Shown: piece after piece, positions 51,165 to 60,901 of the stretch | Position numbering within the stretch: position 1 is the first letter of the stretch | Layout: each line of letters opens with the position of its first letter | Origin: Staphylococcus carnosus | GTDB taxonomy: Bacteria > Bacillota > Bacilli > Staphylococcales > Staphylococcaceae | Direction of reading: 5' to 3' | NCBI RefSeq assembly: GCF_900458435.1 | Contig: NZ_UHCT01000001.1 | Span: forward strand, 1,922,001 to 1,986,000 | DNA: 64,000 nt | The notes under the pieces: generated by a model | What the model was told of the DNA's origin: nothing | Database searches by the model: none | The model's input: only the letters and a program-made list of their open reading frames with translations | Position numbers and translations under genes: made by a program

Positions 51165-52229
51165 TTATTTACGCATTTTCGGATCGAATGCATCACGCAA
51201 TCCATCACTAAACAAGTAAAAGAATAAAATTAATAAACTTAAAATAAGTGCTGGAATAAATAATTCATGCGGATGAATCAATAACATCGCACGCCCATCA
51301 TTTACAAGAGAACCTAATGAAGTCTTCGGAGCTGGTACACCAATACCGATGAAACTTAAGAAGGCTTCGAAGAAAATTGCACTTGGTACTGTAAACATTG
51401 ATGTAACTACAATCGCACCTAATGTATTTGGTAAGATATGTCTAAAAATCAATTTTGTTTTTGAAGCACCTAATGTACGAGATGCTAAAACAAATTCTTG
51501 TCCCTTTAATTTTAAGAATTCACCACGAACCACACGGCTCATTCCTATCCACCCTGTAATTGCCATCGCAATAATAATTGTCCAAATAGATGGCTCGAAA
51601 ATTAATACGAAGAGAATTACGACAATCAAGTTTGGTATAGAAGCGATGATTTCTATAATCCTTTGCATGACATCGTCAATCCTGCCTCCGAAGAAACCGG
51701 ATATTGCGCCATATACTACCCCTATGAAAATATCTAGTGCTGCAGCTACTACACCGATAAATAGTGAAACTTGAGCACCTTGCCATGTACGTGACCATAA
51801 ATCACGACCTAATTGGTCTGTACCGAACCAGAAGTTTTCTTTTACTCCTGCATCTTTATAAGCATTTGTTCCATCTGCACCTTGTCCATCAAATGGTAAA
51901 AATGGAATTTTATCAAGTACTGGAATTTTAGCTGGTAAGTTACGGCGGTCTACATCTTGTTCAGCATAATCATGACCGCTCATCAACGGCCCAACCAATG
52001 CCATAATGATAATAAGTATTAAGCCGATCATACCGATAACTGCTAATTTATTACGTCTTAACTGACTCCAAGCATCTTGCCAGAAGTTTTTGCTTTCACG
52101 TTGAATTTCCGGTTCTCTTTCAATATCTTGTTCAACGAGTAAAAAATCTGGAGCATTTTCACCGTCAGTAGTATGTGTAAGTGCTGCATTGGAATAGTCT
52201 CCATGCAAATGTTCTTTGTTTTCTGCCAT
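51165..52229 (-). CDS. oppC: Oligopeptide ABC transporter permease OppC
   Basis: A 354-residue inner-membrane permease with about six helices. A soluble N-terminus of about 60 residues, LRRNKLAVIGMIGLIL helix 1, and the EAA loop SRTLGASKTKLIFRHILPNTL are typical. Its ATG overlaps the oppB stop by one base (TAATG), so the two permeases are translationally coupled. Confidence 0.94.
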   Translation of the reverse strand: MAENKEHLHGDYSNAALTHTTDGENAPDFLLVEQDIEREPEIQRESKNFWQDAWSQLRRNKLAVIGMIGLILIIIMALVGPLMSGHDYAEQDVDRRNLPAKIPVLDKIPFLPFDGQGADGTNAYKDAGVKENFWFGTDQLGRDLWSRTWQGAQVSLFIGVVAAALDIFIGVVYGAISGFFGGRIDDVMQRIIEIIASIPNLIVVILFVLIFEPSIWTIIIAMAITGWIGMSRVVRGEFLKLKGQEFVLASRTLGASKTKLIFRHILPNTLGAIVVTSMFTVPSAIFFEAFLSFIGIGVPAPKTSLGSLVNDGRAMLLIHPHELFIPALILSLLILFFYLFSDGLRDAFDPKMRK

Positions 52230-53155
52230 TATTTTTTACCTCCTTGCACCCTAATACGCGGATCGATAATTCCATATAAAATATCTACAATGAAAATCGA
52301 TACAATGAATAACGTACTGAATAAAAGTGTAGTGGCCATAATGACAGAGAAGTCGTTCGTTTGAATCGATCTAACGAATTGATCCCCTAGTCCTGGAACG
52401 CCGAAGATGTTCTCGATTGTTAGTGTCCCTGTTAAAATACCTGCTAACATCGGAACGATTATTGTAATAACTGGAATAAGTGCATTTCTAAGTGCATGAC
52501 CGAAAAGTACACGCATCATAGAATTACCTTTAGCTCTTGCCAATAAAATGTAGTCCGAACTCAACACTTCGATCATTTCCGCCCGTATGTATCGTGCGAC
52601 TGTCGCAAGTACGCTCGCTGAAAGTGCAAGTGATGGCAAGATGGCAGTTGAAATCCCTTCCCAACCTGCTACTGGGAACCATCTTAATCTTACTGAGAAA
52701 ACATATTGTAATAACACTGCTAAAACGAATGATGGAACTGATACAGCAATAACTGAAATAACTGTAGAAGAGTAGTCCACCCAAGTATTTTGTTTCGTTG
52801 CAGCAGCAACCCCTAAAATTAATCCTAAAATAACTCCAATAACCATTGCCGTTAATCCCATTTCCATTGATGGAATTAAACGAGGTTGAATTAAATCCCA
52901 AACCGGTTGGTTATGATATTGGAATGACACCCCGAAATCTCCTGTCACAACATTTTTAAGATAATGCAGATACTGTACAATGACTGGATCATTTAAACCG
53001 TATGTCTCGTTTAAAATTTCCTTTTGGTCTGCACTTAACTTTGCATCATTAAATGGTGAACCTGGCATCAATTTCATTAAGAAGAAAGTGATAGTCATAA
53101 TAATGAACAAAGAAATCAGCATATATCCAAAACGTTTGAGTATATATCTAAACAT
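52229..53155 (-). CDS. oppB: Oligopeptide ABC transporter permease OppB
   Basis: First gene of the operon; a 308-residue permease with six helices and the EAA loop ARAKGNSMMRVLFGHALRNAL. The start is ATG 53155 (MFRYILKRFG), with AAGGGGG 7 bases upstream; an in-frame TTG two codons earlier is too close to that site. A CodY-type box lies about 42-56 bases upstream. Confidence 0.94.
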   Translation of the reverse strand: MFRYILKRFGYMLISLFIIMTITFFLMKLMPGSPFNDAKLSADQKEILNETYGLNDPVIVQYLHYLKNVVTGDFGVSFQYHNQPVWDLIQPRLIPSMEMGLTAMVIGVILGLILGVAAATKQNTWVDYSSTVISVIAVSVPSFVLAVLLQYVFSVRLRWFPVAGWEGISTAILPSLALSASVLATVARYIRAEMIEVLSSDYILLARAKGNSMMRVLFGHALRNALIPVITIIVPMLAGILTGTLTIENIFGVPGLGDQFVRSIQTNDFSVIMATTLLFSTLFIVSIFIVDILYGIIDPRIRVQGGKK

Positions 53156-53196
53156 AGACAATCCCCCTTATGAATTCAAAATAAACATTCCCTCAA

Positions 53197-53211
53197 AATT
53201 TTCAGAAATAT
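53197..53211 (-). promoter_or_regulatory. CodY-type box upstream of opp operon
   Basis: AATTTTCAGAAATAT matches the near-palindromic CodY consensus AATTTTCWGAAAATT at 13 of 15 positions. Opp operons are CodY targets in S. aureus, so nutrient repression is expected. Confidence 0.7.
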
Positions 53212-53272
53212 TTTAATATTATTATATCTATAATTTGCATTCCAAATCAACACAATTTTTAGAATATTTTAA

Positions 53273-53284
53273 TTGTTGCAACAA
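53273..53284. promoter_or_regulatory. 12-base palindrome in the oppB-DUF3899 gap
   Basis: TTGTTGCAACAA is perfectly self-complementary and lies 19 bases before a TATAAT box (53303-53308) that may serve the plus-strand gene. Confidence 0.3.
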
Positions 53285-53426
53285 AATGTTCCGTAAAACA
53301 TGTATAATAAACTTAGTATTAACAAGGGATTCTCTAATTTAAAACATCTGTTATTTATGTAAAAAATATTTATAGATATAGTTAATAGTCAGGAAAGAAT
53401 ATAATTTTTAAGTTTAGGAGAAAAAT

Positions 53427-53801
53427 ATGAATAAATATATACAATGGTTAATTTGGGTGTTATTTGCACCTATCATAAGTTTAATAATATGGGGTTTCAG
53501 AACACATACCTGGTCAAATTACATAGATATCTTATTTATCGTAAGTATGATTTTATTTATAGCAGGCTTCGTGGTAATTCTGGTTCAAGACGGTATTTTT
53601 GATGCGACAAGCTATGGATTTAGACGGATTCGTTATCAAATGGGAGGAAAAAAGCACCGTAAAGCTTGGGAAAATGATGAATTTATGAACCCTAAGCAAG
53701 CAAAAAGAGACTTTTATTTGGTAGAAGCATGGGCGAAAAGAATGACGATTATCAATGCGATATTAATACTTTTATGTTTATGCGCAATATTTACTTTTTA
53801 G
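53427..53801 (+). CDS. DUF3899 domain membrane protein
   Basis: A 124-residue protein of unknown function. It has two N-terminal helices (about 6-25 and 33-55), a basic cytoplasmic stretch (RRIRYQMGGKKHRKAW) and a C-terminal helix (105-124). It sits divergently beside opp as in S. aureus. The start ATG has AGGAG 6-10 bases upstream. Confidence 0.8.
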   Translation: MNKYIQWLIWVLFAPIISLIIWGFRTHTWSNYIDILFIVSMILFIAGFVVILVQDGIFDATSYGFRRIRYQMGGKKHRKAWENDEFMNPKQAKRDFYLVEAWAKRMTIINAILILLCLCAIFTF

Positions 53802-53803
53802 AA

Positions 53804-53831
53804 AAAAACGGCAACTAACGTCGCCGTTTTT
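53804..53831. terminator. Bidirectional terminator
   Basis: AAAAACGGC with GCCGTTTTT (53804-53812, 53823-53831); A-run and T-run on opposite sides serve both convergent genes. Confidence 0.82.
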
Positions 53832-53837
53832 AATTTA

Positions 53838-55085
53838 TTATTCTTTAACTTGTTGTACCTTCGGCATTTTAAACAGCACAAGATACATTAAAACAAATCC
53901 GATTAATACAATCACACCAGTATAGATTGACATCATCCAAGGGGTTAAAAATGTACTAATTACCAATCCTAATTGAGCAAGTATTTTTGCAGTAGTAAAA
54001 CCTAATGAACCGATTGAACTATACACACCTCTAGCATGTTCTGGTGTTAATGCAAATCTTTCTGAGTTATATATTGGCGAATAAATTATTTCGCCAATCG
54101 TTGCAATAAATGCAAAAACTAAAATAAAAAATAAGACATTAGCTGATGTGATTATAATATAGCCGAAGGTATAGCAAAAAATTCCAATCACAAATATCGC
54201 TTTCTTCGAATAACTTTCCATCAAACGATTAACATAAAAGGTTAAGAATGCAACTGTGACTGTATTTACAATCATGATTAATGTGAAAATACGTACTCCA
54301 TCAATTCTAATCCCTAAAAATGATATCGGGTCAAATGTCTTTTGTAGACGTACAACGACGTATGTATCTAAACTAGCTTCTGCCATAAATACAAAACTAA
54401 ATGCTAACATCAAGATAATATAGGGTTTGTTTTTGAAGGCTTGTACATATCCATGCAGAAACTTTTTAACTACAGAATCCAACGAATCATGATTTGCAAA
54501 TTTCTGTTGCACATCATAAATGAATACAAACACATACCAACTAATCAAATTCGCAGCAAGAAACAAACCAAACAGTAAATGACGATGCTCAGCATACAAT
54601 GCAGCACCTATCAACATACCAATTGCCATAGCGATATTGTTCATCCAATAGAAGAAACGATAAATAAAGTCACGGTGTTGAACTTGAATAGCATCCATAA
54701 TTGCTGCTTCTAAAATAGGCATTTCAAATGAATTGGTAATGGAAAAAATAAAGAAGGTGATACAAAACAAGATCAATCCAATACCATGCATATTTACGGA
54801 GATTATAAGAATCACTAAACACACTGTATAAATACCGTGGACAAAACTGATTACTTTTTTACGTTCAAAGTGATCAGACACATAACCGCCGATAAACGAC
54901 ACTATAAATCCGATGATAACAGTCGCCATCAAGAAAATACCTGCAAAAACAGCGTTAATCATAGTAATTAGATATAGTGCTATAAAGGGTAAAATCGCAG
55001 AACTTGAAAGTGTGAGTAAAAAATCACACAGCATTCTTGCTTTTAATGTTCTAGAAAGTTGATTCAATTGATGCACCGATTCCAC
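53838..55085 (-). CDS. MFS transporter (DHA1-like drug/solute exporter)
   Basis: A 415-residue, 12-helix major facilitator. FIGGYVSDHFERKKVI is the loop 2-3 motif; the rest is hydrophobic and divergent. Likely an exporter, substrate unknown. My recollection of S. aureus has fabF next to the DUF3899 gene, so this may be an accessory insertion. The upstream gap contains a 9-bp inverted repeat (55138-55160). Confidence 0.75.
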   Translation of the reverse strand: MESVHQLNQLSRTLKARMLCDFLLTLSSSAILPFIALYLITMINAVFAGIFLMATVIIGFIVSFIGGYVSDHFERKKVISFVHGIYTVCLVILIISVNMHGIGLILFCITFFIFSITNSFEMPILEAAIMDAIQVQHRDFIYRFFYWMNNIAMAIGMLIGAALYAEHRHLLFGLFLAANLISWYVFVFIYDVQQKFANHDSLDSVVKKFLHGYVQAFKNKPYIILMLAFSFVFMAEASLDTYVVVRLQKTFDPISFLGIRIDGVRIFTLIMIVNTVTVAFLTFYVNRLMESYSKKAIFVIGIFCYTFGYIIITSANVLFFILVFAFIATIGEIIYSPIYNSERFALTPEHARGVYSSIGSLGFTTAKILAQLGLVISTFLTPWMMSIYTGVIVLIGFVLMYLVLFKMPKVQQVKE

Positions 55086-55137
55086 CCACCCTTATTTATG
55101 TATTTAACCTTTTTATTTTAATGCATTAAAGCATTAA

Positions 55138-55160
55138 TTGAAAAATGTGTTATTTTTCAA
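55138..55160. promoter_or_regulatory. 9-bp inverted repeat upstream of MFS gene
   Basis: TTGAAAAAT (55138-55146) and ATTTTTCAA (55152-55160) with a 5-base spacer, about 55-75 bases before the MFS start; candidate operator or leader hairpin. Confidence 0.35.
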
Positions 55161-55245
55161 GGTCTTATTTCATTATACACATTTAATGTTATTATAGTGT
55201 ATTCATTTCAGTTTATGATTTTAAAATCATTATTCCTATTTTGAA

Positions 55246-55296
55246 TTAAAAGAAAAAAGCATTTGAAACGATTAAAAATAACCGCTTCAAATGCTT
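55246..55296 (-). terminator. Intrinsic terminator after fabF
   Basis: AAGCATTTGAA 55258-55268 pairs with TTCAAATGCTT 55286-55296; the minus strand continues with TTTTTTCTTTT. Confidence 0.88.
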
Positions 55297-55331
55297 ATCA
55301 TTTCTTAATGTATTAATAAACTTTTCTACTA

Positions 55332-56576
55332 CTAGTCTTCGAATTTTTTAAATACTAATACAGCATTGTGTCCGCCAAATCCAAGACTGTTACTCATTGC
55401 ATAAGTAATATCTAAATCTTGCGCTTCGTTAGGTACGAAATCTAAATCACATTCTGGATCTGGAGTTACTGCATGAATTGTCGGTGCAATTTTGCTATCA
55501 CGAATTGATAACGCTGAGAAGATTGCTTCTAAACCACCTGTAGCCCCTAATAAGTGACCTGTCATTGATTTAGTTGAGCTGACTTTCAAGTTATTCGCTG
55601 CATCACCGAATGTATTTTTAATTGCAAGCACTTCGTTTAAGTCACCTACTGGTGTACTTGTACCATGTGCATTTAAATATTGTACATCTGATGGTTGGAT
55701 ACCTGCATCATCCATAGCTGCTTGCATTGCACGTGAACCGCCTTCACCTTCTGGAGCTGGAGCGGTAATATGGTATGCATCGCCTGTTGAACCATAACCT
55801 ACAATTTCTGCATAGATTTCAGCACCGCGTGCTTGAGCTGATTCTAATGATTCAATTACTAAAACGCCTGCACCTTCACCCATTACAAAGCCGTCACGGC
55901 CTTCTTGGAATGGACGACAAGCTGTTTCTTTATCATCATTTGTAGAAAGTGCTCTGCTCGCACTGAAACCAGCAATAGCCATATGTGTAATAGGTGCTTC
56001 ACTGCCACCTGTAATCATAGCGTCTGCATCGCCACGTTGAATGATTTTAAATGCTTCACCGATTGAGTTAGTACCTGTTGCACAAGCTGTAACAGTAGAA
56101 CCATTCGGCCCTTTTGCACCTAAATCGATAGAAACTTGTCCAGTAGCCATATCAGGGATTAACATTGGTACAAAGAATGGGCTGACACGACGAGGACCGC
56201 GATTAAGTAATTGGCTGTGTGCAACCTCGAATGTTTCCATTCCGCCGATACCTGAACCAATCCATACACCAATTCTATTTGCATTCGTATCATTGATATC
56301 TAATTTAGCATCTTTAACCGCTTCACGTGCAGCAACGACTGCATATTGTGTAAAACGATCCATACGACGTGCTTCTTTTTTCTCGATATAATCTTCAATA
56401 TTAAAATCTTTTAATTCTCCGCCTAAGTGAACATTGTAATCAGATGTATCGATGCGTGTAATTTCATCAATACCATTAACACCGTTCAAGGCATTTTCCC
56501 ATGAAGTTTTCGCATCATTACCTAGTGGAGATAATGCGCCTAGTCCTGTAATTACAACGCGTTGCTCTTTGCTCAT
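55332..56576 (-). CDS. fabF: Beta-ketoacyl-ACP synthase II
   Basis: Condensing enzyme of fatty-acid elongation, 414 residues. The Cys-His-His triad is visible: Cys in [16 protein letters not shown], His in [11 protein letters not shown] and His in [15 protein letters not shown]. It is downstream of fabH by 11 bases in one operon under a FapR-type operator. Confidence 0.96.
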   Translation of the reverse strand: MSKEQRVVITGLGALSPLGNDAKTSWENALNGVNGIDEITRIDTSDYNVHLGGELKDFNIEDYIEKKEARRMDRFTQYAVVAAREAVKDAKLDINDTNANRIGVWIGSGIGGMETFEVAHSQLLNRGPRRVSPFFVPMLIPDMATGQVSIDLGAKGPNGSTVTACATGTNSIGEAFKIIQRGDADAMITGGSEAPITHMAIAGFSASRALSTNDDKETACRPFQEGRDGFVMGEGAGVLVIESLESAQARGAEIYAEIVGYGSTGDAYHITAPAPEGEGGSRAMQAAMDDAGIQPSDVQYLNAHGTSTPVGDLNEVLAIKNTFGDAANNLKVSSTKSMTGHLLGATGGLEAIFSALSIRDSKIAPTIHAVTPDPECDLDFVPNEAQDLDITYAMSNSLGFGGHNAVLVFKKFED

Positions 56577-56587
56577 ACTTTATCCTC

Positions 56588-57529
56588 CTATTTTCCCCAT
56601 CTTAGTGTAATTGCGCCCCAAGTCAGGCCGCCGCCGAAACCAACAAGAACCAAGACATCATCATCTTTGATTCTGCCGTTTTCAAGTTCTTGGCCGATAC
56701 TTAACGGAATAGATGCCGCTGAAGTATTACCAAATTTATTTACTGAAACGCTCATTTTCTCTTTAGGGATTCCTAAACGTTCTCTAGCTGATTCCATAAT
56801 TCTGATATTCGCTTGGTGAGGAACAAACATATCTACATCATCAGCAGTTATACCAGCTTTCTCAACAACATTACGTGAAGCTTCTCCCATAATACGTACC
56901 GCAAATTTAAATACTTCACGACCATTCATAAATATTTTACCGTTTTCAGGGTTCAAGTATAAATATTTACCGCCACTGCCGTCAGAGCCCATTTCATAAC
57001 TCATGATACCGCGTCCTTCTGACACTTCTCCGATGACTGCTGCACCAGCACCGTCACCAAAAAGAATAGCTGTTGAACGGTCTGTCATATCTGTGATTTT
57101 AGATAATTTGTCTACACCAACGACTAAAATATTTTGATAATCGCCTGATGCTATGTACTGCTTAGCAGTAATCAATGAATACATAAATCCTGAACAAGCT
57201 GCAAGTTGATCCATTGTTGCTACTTTACCTAGTCCAAGACGCTCTTGAAGCATGTTGGCTACTGTTGGAAATGGAAAATCTCCTGTTGAAGTCGCAACGA
57301 TAACCATATCTATATCTTCAGGTTTTATACCTGCATCTTTAATTGCTTTAACGCTAGCTTCATATGCAAGATCTGATGTTTCTTGATCTTCTCCTGCCCA
57401 TCTGCGTTCTTTAATTCCTGTCATTTTAGAAATCCATTCATCTGAAGTTTCTAAAAAAGTTTCAAAATAGGCATTGTCTACAACTTTTTCCGGAACATAA
57501 GTTCCGAAACCTTTAATACCCACGTCCAT
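56588..57529 (-). CDS. fabH: Beta-ketoacyl-ACP synthase III
   Basis: Starts fatty-acid synthesis by condensing acyl-CoA primers (branched in Gram-positives) with malonyl-ACP. It is 313 residues. The catalytic triad is Cys in [11 protein letters not shown], His in [10 protein letters not shown] and Asn in FGNTSAAS. The ribosome binding site AAGGTG lies about 7 bases before the ATG; the FapR-type palindrome is 26 bases upstream. Confidence 0.96.
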   Translation of the reverse strand: MDVGIKGFGTYVPEKVVDNAYFETFLETSDEWISKMTGIKERRWAGEDQETSDLAYEASVKAIKDAGIKPEDIDMVIVATSTGDFPFPTVANMLQERLGLGKVATMDQLAACSGFMYSLITAKQYIASGDYQNILVVGVDKLSKITDMTDRSTAILFGDGAGAAVIGEVSEGRGIMSYEMGSDGSGGKYLYLNPENGKIFMNGREVFKFAVRIMGEASRNVVEKAGITADDVDMFVPHQANIRIMESARERLGIPKEKMSVSVNKFGNTSAASIPLSIGQELENGRIKDDDVLVLVGFGGGLTWGAITLRWGK

Positions 57530-57555
57530 GGTTCTACACCTTCTTAAAAATATTT

Positions 57556-57572
57556 TTAATACCAGGTATTAA
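57556..57572 (-). promoter_or_regulatory. FapR operator of fabHF
   Basis: TTAATACCAGGTATTAA is a 17-base near-perfect palindrome of the FapR type (TTAGTACC..GGTACTAA class). FapR releases it when malonyl-CoA accumulates. Confidence 0.85.
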
Positions 57573-57660
57573 TTTATCATATTTTTCTTTTTAAACACAA
57601 GTGCTTTAACTATCATCTATTATGGGATTACTCATACTATTATAATATCTGAAGACCCGT

Positions 57661-57677
57661 ATCACAATTATTGTGAT
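57661..57677. promoter_or_regulatory. 17-base perfect palindrome between fabH and the DUF2929 gene
   Basis: ATCACAATTATTGTGAT is symmetrical around a single central base and lies 114 bases before the DUF2929 gene and 132 bases before fabH. Strong symmetry suggests an operator, but I cannot name the regulator. Confidence 0.4.
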
Positions 57678-57790
57678 GTGAATCCTCATATTAAATAAAG
57701 TATAAGTATTCTATTTTCCTTCCATCACTATACAAAGTTATTATTCTAATTTATAATTAAACTAAAGATAATTCTATGGAGGCACTACAG

Positions 57791-57994
57791 ATGAGATACA
57801 TTATGGTACTATTCTGGTCAGTATTGTTGCTTGAAATGGTAAACTTCGTATTAAATAGTTTAGCAGGCGGCGGCAAATTGAATTTTATTATCCCACTTGT
57901 ATTTGCGGTTATCTTCACAATTGTAGTTGCAATTTTAGATGTGCTTATGAAGCCGGTTAAAAATTCAACTTCTGTGGAAGACAGCAAGCAATAA
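57791..57994 (+). CDS. DUF2929 family small membrane protein (YjzD-like)
   Basis: A 67-residue protein with two transmembrane helices (about 2-21 and 29-50) and a short charged tail. The family is found next to fabH in Bacillales (YjzD); function unknown. The start is ATG 57791 (MRYIMVLFWSV), with GGAGG 8 bases upstream; the frame continues upstream through that site and is not used. Confidence 0.8.
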   Translation: MRYIMVLFWSVLLLEMVNFVLNSLAGGGKLNFIIPLVFAVIFTIVVAILDVLMKPVKNSTSVEDSKQ

Positions 57995-58007
57995 CATATC
58001 GACATTA

Positions 58008-58036
58008 AATCCGGTATTTAATACTGGATTTTTTAT
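58008..58036 (+). terminator. Intrinsic terminator after DUF2929 gene
   Basis: AAATCCGGTATT pairs with ATACTGGATTT over a tiny loop, then a T-run. Confidence 0.8.
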
Positions 58037-58042
58037 TTTACA

Positions 58043-58087
58043 AAAAATGCTGGAATCTCGAGAAAACCAAGAGATTCCAGCATTTTT
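58043..58087. terminator. Terminator after clpB, likely bidirectional
   Basis: A perfect 17-bp stem (AAAAATGCTGGAATCTC 58043-58059 with 58071-58087), 9 bases from the clpB stop. Confidence 0.88.
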
Positions 58088-58095
58088 GTTTTATC

Positions 58096-60705
58096 TTAAT
58101 TTAATTGTGCTTCTTCAACTTTGAAATTTAATTCATTATCGCCTAAATCAACTTTTACAGTTGTACCTTCTGGTAATGATTCTTTAATCATCATACGTGC
58201 TAATGGTGTTTCAATTTGACGTTGTACAAAACGTTTAAGAGGTCTTGCACCGAATTGAGGTTCGTAAGCTTCTTCACCTAACCATTTTTTCGCTGCATCT
58301 GATACTTCAATAGAAATACGTTGATCAAGCAAGCGAATATTAAGTTCTGTAAGGATTTTTTCTACAATCATACTCATATCGTTAACAGATAATGGACGGA
58401 AAAGAACAATATCATCCATACGGTTCAATATTTCAGGTTTAAAGTATTGATTTAAACTTGTCATTACCGCAGATTCTGTAGTTTCTGAAATAACGCCTGT
58501 TTCTTTTACTTGTTCAAGTAAAATTTGAGAACCAATGTTGCTTGTCATAATAATAATTGTATTTTTGAAGTCTACATTGCGTCCTTTAGAATCAGTTAAA
58601 TGTCCTTCATCTAAAATTTGAAGCAATACGTTGAACACATCTGAATGTGCTTTTTCAACTTCATCTAACAAGATAACTGAGTAAGGGTTACGACGTACTG
58701 CCTCAGTTAATTGACCGCCTTCATCATGACCTACATAACCTGGAGGTGCTCCGATTAATCTAGATACAGAATGTTTTTCCATATATTCACTCATATCAAT
58801 TCGAATCATATGTTTTTCTGAATCAAACAATGATGAAGCTAAGGCTTTTGCCAATTCTGTTTTACCGACACCAGTTGGCCCTAAGAATAAGAAGCTGCCG
58901 ATTGGGCGATTAGGATCTTTTATTCCTGCACGTGCTCTGATAACCGCATCTGCAACTAAATCTACTGCTCTGTCTTGACCTACAACACGTTCATGCAAGA
59001 TGTCATTTAGATGCAATAATTTATCGCGTTCGCTTTCTACTAACTTAGTTACTGGAATACCTGTCCATTGACTGACGATGTCTCCTATTTCTTCATCTGT
59101 TACTATTTCTCGAATAATACGGTCATTATCTTCACTTTGTTCATCTTGGAAAGCATCTTCTAAATCACGCAGTTCTTTTTCTAATTTCGGTATTTTACCA
59201 TGTTGTAATTCAGCTGCTTTTTCCAAATCATAATTATTTTCCGCATCTTCTAAAGCTTTGCGGCTTTCATCCAATTCTGCACGTTTTTCTTGCAGTTTTG
59301 AGATTTTTTCTTTTTCTTGTTCTACGCGAGATTGCAATGCTGATTGTTTTTCTTTCTCATTTGAAAGTTCTTCTTGCAACTCTTTTAAACGTTGTTGACT
59401 GACATTATCAGATTCATGTTTCAATGCATTTTCTTCAATTTCTAATTGCATAACACGGCGATTGACTTGATCTAGTTCTGTCGGATTAGAACCTATTTCA
59501 GTGCGGATTGTTGCACAAGCTTGGTCTACTAAATCAATTGCTTTATCCGGCAAGAAGCGATCTGTAATATAGCGGTCAGATAATTCCGCTGCTGCTACTA
59601 AAGCACGGTCTTGAATTCTCACACCATGATATACTTCATAACGTTCTTTCAAACCACGTAAAATTGATATTGTATCTTCTACATCTGGTTCAGAAACACC
59701 TACTTTTTGGAAACGGCGTTCTAACGCAGAATCTTTTTCAATATATTCACGATATTCATTTAATGTTGTAGCACCGATACAGTGCAACTCACCTCTAGCA
59801 AGCATTGGTTTCAACATATTGCCGGCATCCATTGCGCCATCTGTTTTACCTGCTCCGACTAGCATATGCAATTCATCAATAAATAATATAATTCTGCCGT
59901 CTGAATCTTTGATTTCTTTCAATACAGCTTTTAAGCGTTCTTCAAATTCACCACGGTATTTCGCACCGGCTACTAAAGCACTTAAATCTAATTCAAAAAT
60001 AGTTTTATCTAATAAAGACTCAGGCACATCTTTTTTTACAATTCGTTGGGCTAAACCTTCAACAATTGCAGTTTTACCTACACCTGGTTCCCCTATTAAT
60101 ACAGGATTGTTTTTAGTTTTACGGCTTAAAATTCGTATTGTATTACGAATTTCTTCATCACGTCCGATAACAGGATCCATGTTGCCTTGACGGACTTCTT
60201 CAACTAAATCACGTCCGTATTTTTCGAGCGCTTCATAATTTGCTTCAGGATTTTGTGATGTCACGTGATTTCCTCCTCTGACTCTCTTAATAATTTCTTT
60301 TATTACTTCATCTTTATTGCCTACAAATTGCTGAGTTATTTCATTTGTTTCAATCGCAGCAAGTAAAAGATGTTCCATAGAGACGAATTCATCTTCATAC
60401 GTTTCCATGATTTTTTCAGCTCTATTAAAAAGCGTATTCGTATTATTACCAATATATTGACCATATTGTATATTATCGCCTTTAACTGTTGCATAATGAT
60501 TTAATTTTTCTTCATATGCTTCAGAAAGTGCTGCTATATCTATATTAGCGCGTTCAAGCACACTTTTAAAAAGACTATTATCACTATTTAATGCAGCAAT
60601 CAGTACTGCTTCTGCTTCTACATTTTGCTGTTCATGCTGTTTTGCAATTTCAATTGCGCCTTGCAATGATTCTTGAACAGCGTACGTCATTTTATTTGCA
60701 TCCAA
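58096..60705 (-). CDS. clpB: Disaggregase chaperone ClpB
   Basis: AAA+ disaggregase working with DnaK. It has an N domain (1-145), NBD1 with Walker A GEPGVGKT, a coiled-coil M domain (about 400-520; Glu/Lys/Gln rich), and NBD2 with Walker A GPTGVGKT. The start is TTG 60705 ([10 protein letters not shown]), with GAGGTG 6 bases upstream, giving 869 residues as in S. aureus; the longer frame starting at 60741 lies across that site. Controlled by CtsR. Confidence 0.95.
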   Translation of the reverse strand: MDANKMTYAVQESLQGAIEIAKQHEQQNVEAEAVLIAALNSDNSLFKSVLERANIDIAALSEAYEEKLNHYATVKGDNIQYGQYIGNNTNTLFNRAEKIMETYEDEFVSMEHLLLAAIETNEITQQFVGNKDEVIKEIIKRVRGGNHVTSQNPEANYEALEKYGRDLVEEVRQGNMDPVIGRDEEIRNTIRILSRKTKNNPVLIGEPGVGKTAIVEGLAQRIVKKDVPESLLDKTIFELDLSALVAGAKYRGEFEERLKAVLKEIKDSDGRIILFIDELHMLVGAGKTDGAMDAGNMLKPMLARGELHCIGATTLNEYREYIEKDSALERRFQKVGVSEPDVEDTISILRGLKERYEVYHGVRIQDRALVAAAELSDRYITDRFLPDKAIDLVDQACATIRTEIGSNPTELDQVNRRVMQLEIEENALKHESDNVSQQRLKELQEELSNEKEKQSALQSRVEQEKEKISKLQEKRAELDESRKALEDAENNYDLEKAAELQHGKIPKLEKELRDLEDAFQDEQSEDNDRIIREIVTDEEIGDIVSQWTGIPVTKLVESERDKLLHLNDILHERVVGQDRAVDLVADAVIRARAGIKDPNRPIGSFLFLGPTGVGKTELAKALASSLFDSEKHMIRIDMSEYMEKHSVSRLIGAPPGYVGHDEGGQLTEAVRRNPYSVILLDEVEKAHSDVFNVLLQILDEGHLTDSKGRNVDFKNTIIIMTSNIGSQILLEQVKETGVISETTESAVMTSLNQYFKPEILNRMDDIVLFRPLSVNDMSMIVEKILTELNIRLLDQRISIEVSDAAKKWLGEEAYEPQFGARPLKRFVQRQIETPLARMMIKESLPEGTTVKVDLGDNELNFKVEEAQLN

Positions 60706-60754
60706 TTTATTCACCTCTGTCGATTCAGTATACTTAGCCAAGAACCTTCTTGAC

Positions 60755-60771
60755 TTTGACTTACTTTGACC
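60755..60771 (-). promoter_or_regulatory. CtsR operator of clpB
   Basis: On the minus strand GGTCAAAGTAAGTCAAA is a perfect match to the CtsR heptad repeat (RGTCAAA-N3-RGTCAAA). A promoter TTGAAA (60809-60804), 18-base spacer, TATACT (60785-60780) lies just upstream, so the operator covers the transcription start. Confidence 0.92.
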
Positions 60772-60824
60772 TTAATAATAGTATAAGCTATATTCTAAGA
60801 TTTTTTCAACTCATTACTCTCTGT

Positions 60825-60880
60825 GAAAAGAAAAAAATTAAAAAGAAGCGAGGATTGGATTTCATTGAATCCAACCCTCG
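60825..60880 (-). terminator. Intrinsic terminator after the acyltransferase gene
   Basis: CGAGGATTGGATT (60849-60861) pairs with its near-complement to 60880; the minus strand continues TTCTTTTTAATTTTTTTC. Confidence 0.82.
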
Positions 60881-60901
60881 AATCTACATTTACTTTACTA
60901 T

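Noticed and set aside
51349..51774. Plus-strand open frame of 141 codons
   Set aside because: Antisense to oppC, compositionally a shadow frame; oppC has clear family motifs.
57757..58005. Minus-strand open frame of 82 codons
   Set aside because: Antisense to the DUF2929 gene, which has a proper start site and terminator.
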